Positions 5,689 through 7,505 of a stretch of 7,505 nt of DNA are shown here, in pieces. Both the position numbers and the translations under genes were made by a program. The DNA is from Gemmatimonadota bacterium (lineage in GTDB: Bacteria; Orphanbacterota; Orphanbacteria; Orphanbacterales; Orphanbacteraceae): NCBI GenBank assembly GCA_013002425.1, contig JABDJQ010000708.1, positions 1 to 7,505 on the forward strand, read 5' to 3'. The first letter of the stretch is position 1; each line of letters begins with the position of its first letter. The notes beneath the pieces are model-generated. The model saw nothing but the letters and a program-made list of their open reading frames with translations. It did no database searches and was not told the DNA's origin.

Positions 5689-7459
5689 GAATCGCGCTCC
5701 CTTCTTTCTCGAATTGCAGTTCGTACAGTTCGGCGTAGTAGCCGCCCTGCCCGAGCAGATCGCGATGCGCGCCGCGCTCGATGATTTCGCCTTCGCGCAG
5801 CACGAGGATCTGATCCGCGTGCACGATGGTCGAAAGCCTGTGCGCGATCACGAGCGACGTGCGCCCCGAAACGAGCTGTCCCATCGCCCCCTGAATCGCG
5901 CGCTCCGTCTCCGGATCGACCGACGCCGTCGCCTCGTCGAGAATGAGAAGCTCGGGGTCGGTCACGAGCGCGCGCGCGAACGAAAGTAACTGGCGCTCGC
6001 CGCGGCTGAAGTTCGCGCCCTTCTCGCTCACTTCCGTGTCGTACCCCTGCGGGAGCGACTGAATGAACGGGTCGACGTTCACCGTGAGCGCCGCGCCGCG
6101 CACGTCCTCTTCCGTGATCGCGGGCGCTTCGAGCGAAATGTTCGACCGCACGTCGCCCGGGAAGAGCACGATGTCCTGCAGCACGAGCGCGAGGCGCGTG
6201 CGAAGCTCGCTCAGCTCGAACGAACGGATGTCGACGCCGTCGATCGTGATGCGCCCCTCCTGCGGATCGTAGAACCGGAACAGGAGCGAGATGATCGTGC
6301 TCTTGCCGCCGCCGGTCACGCCGACGAGCGCCGTGGTCGTCCCGGCAGCGAGCGCGAACGACACGTTCTTCAGCACCTGATGCTTTCCGTCGTACGAAAA
6401 CGTCACGTTCTCGAAACGCACTTCGCTCCTGATGCCGTTCCATGCGGCCGCCTCGCCCGGCGCCGGATTTGTGATCTTCGGCGCGCGCTTCAGGAGTCCG
6501 AAGATCCGGCGACCGCCCGCGATCCCCTTCTGGAACGAACTCAGCTGTTCGGCCGTCCGCCCGATCGGTTCGAACTCCTTCCAGATCAAGAGCAGGAAGA
6601 GCACGATGATCCCGGGCGAAACACCCCACGTCGACCCGAACCAGAGCAGCAGCGCGATCTTCACGTACTCCGTCCAGAAGAGAACGTTGAAGAACACGAT
6701 CGCCATCACCTCTGTCACCGACTGCACCGCGAACTTCGACTCGGAGCTTTCGAACACGCGTTTGCGCGCGTACCGTTCGCGGTCGAAGATCTGAATCACG
6801 CCGATGCCGTGGATCATCTCCGTCAGCGTCGCCGTGAGATCCGCCGTGCGCTTCCGTACTTCGAAGAAGCGGTCGGTCGTCAGCTTGTGAAACGCCCAGA
6901 AGAGGAGCGCGACGGCCGGCAGCGTGACGAGCAGCACGGCCGCCAGGCGCGGCGCCTTATAGAACATGACGCCCCAGATGCCGCCGATCAGCAGCACGTC
7001 GCCGAGTATGACGACCACCGCGTTCGTAAAGAGCTGGCGCAGCGACTCCGTGTCCGACTCGACGCGCGAAAGCAGCTTCCCGACCGGGAGTTCGTCGAAG
7101 AACGACATGTCCTGGTTCACGATGTGATCGAACAACTTCTTGCGAAGGCCGAGCATGATCGCCTGGCCGATCGTTTCGAGCCGCACGCGCAGCTGATACT
7201 GGAAGACGAGCGTGACGGCCTGGATCACGAGCACGGCGCCGCCCAGCATGAAGATGCCGCGGAACGAGCGCGCGGCTTCGGGGAGCGCGCGCTGCGTCGC
7301 GAGCGGCCCGTCGATCGTATGCTGCACGATCCACGGCCACGCGAGCGAGAAGCCGGTCACGGAGAGCAGCAGCCCGACACACACCGCGAGCGCGCGTTTG
7401 TGTTCGCCGAGCAGCGGCAGCAGGCCCCGGAACGCCTCGCCGACGCCGACCTCGGGCAC
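5675..7459 (-). CDS. ABC exporter half-transporter with intact catalytic Glu and degenerate signature (MdlB/YheH-like partner)
   Basis: Second half of a predicted heterodimeric exporter, and the first gene of the operon seen here. Six probable membrane segments (about 22-47, 67-90, 144-167, 171-190, 250-274, 281-296) precede an ATPase domain. This has A-loop Tyr356, Walker A GVTGGGKST (380-388), Q-loop Gln428, X-loop TEVSEKG (475-481), Walker B LLILDE with catalytic Glu509, and switch His540. The signature reads FSRGE (484-488) instead of LSGGQ, though the following RQLLSFARAL is typical of MdlB/YheH-type proteins. It would therefore supply the active Walker B for the consensus site and the poor signature for the degenerate site. 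The start given is a GTG. No good ribosome site precedes it and the frame stays open for 15 more codons to the window edge (Arg/Gly/Ala/Pro-rich), so the true start may lie outside. The 594 residues already cover a full half-exporter. About 93% G/C at third positions in the first 70 codons. Confidence 0.92.
   Translation of the reverse strand: MPEVGVGEAFRGLLPLLGEHKRALAVCVGLLLSVTGFSLAWPWIVQHTIDGPLATQRALPEAARSFRGIFMLGGAVLVIQAVTLVFQYQLRVRLETIGQAIMLGLRKKLFDHIVNQDMSFFDELPVGKLLSRVESDTESLRQLFTNAVVVILGDVLLIGGIWGVMFYKAPRLAAVLLVTLPAVALLFWAFHKLTTDRFFEVRKRTADLTATLTEMIHGIGVIQIFDRERYARKRVFESSESKFAVQSVTEVMAIVFFNVLFWTEYVKIALLLWFGSTWGVSPGIIVLFLLLIWKEFEPIGRTAEQLSSFQKGIAGGRRIFGLLKRAPKITNPAPGEAAAWNGIRSEVRFENVTFSYDGKHQVLKNVSFALAAGTTTALVGVTGGGKSTIISLLFRFYDPQEGRITIDGVDIRSFELSELRTRLALVLQDIVLFPGDVRSNISLEAPAITEEDVRGAALTVNVDPFIQSLPQGYDTEVSEKGANFSRGERQLLSFARALVTDPELLILDEATASVDPETERAIQGAMGQLVSGRTSLVIAHRLSTIVHADQILVLREGEIIERGAHRDLLGQGGYYAELYELQFEKEGSAIHEPK
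5697..5703 (-). promoter_or_regulatory. Ribosome binding site of the 634-aa ABC gene
   Basis: AAGGGAG on the minus strand lies 8 nt before the ATG at 5688, inside the end of the upstream ABC gene. It is the clearest Shine-Dalgarno sequence in the window and fixes this start, and hence the 14-nt overlap. Confidence 0.65.
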
Positions 7460-7505
7460 GCTCGAACGCGGGGCGGCGGCCGGGCCCGCACGTTCTTCTC
7501 CGCGC

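Noticed and set aside
3964..5784. A 606-codon open frame on the plus strand, opposite the ABC gene
   Set aside because: It is the antisense shadow of a high-GC3 gene: rich in Arg, His, Asp and Glu, with no domain, while the minus strand carries every ABC motif.

Overview
The window is 7.5 kb of GC-rich bacterial DNA. It holds seven protein-coding genes, two of which touch or may touch a window edge. No RNA gene, insertion sequence, CRISPR array or origin was seen. Two genes encode lipoprotein signal peptides, and the ABC exporter pair and GT4 glycosyltransferase are of kinds common in Gram-negative bacteria, so a GC-rich Gram-negative (deltaproteobacterial, myxobacterial or similar) is a reasonable guess. 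The sequence does not fix the phylum.

Left edge, plus strand (1-528): the C-terminal end of an unrecognised protein overlaps, by an ATGA junction, a 78-residue free-standing acyl carrier protein with a clear phosphopantetheine serine. This is the downstream end of a plus-strand operon that continues outside the window.

Middle, minus strand (645-2640): two genes for predicted lipoproteins. One is a DJ-1/PfpI (Hsp31-like) protein with its Glu-Cys-His residues intact, tethered by a lipobox. The other is an unrecognised lipoprotein with a beta-rich N-terminal domain followed by propeller-like repeats. Both use clearly fewer G/C third codon positions than the genes on either side, so this block may have a separate history.

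Right part, minus strand (2676-7459 or beyond): a tightly packed operon transcribed leftward. It starts with two half-size ABC exporter genes and ends with a GT4 glycosyltransferase, and each junction is a 14-nt gene overlap. The two ABC subunits have complementary defects (Asp for the catalytic Glu in one, a degenerate signature motif in the other). This is the known pattern of a heterodimeric exporter with one consensus and one degenerate ATP site. Coupling to the glycosyltransferase hints at export of, or membrane assembly of, a glycosylated lipid or surface glycan, but the substrate cannot be read from sequence.

I saw no clear candidate for an entirely new system. The points most worth a second look are the lipid-anchored DJ-1 protein, the unrecognised propeller-like lipoprotein, and the composition break around these two genes.
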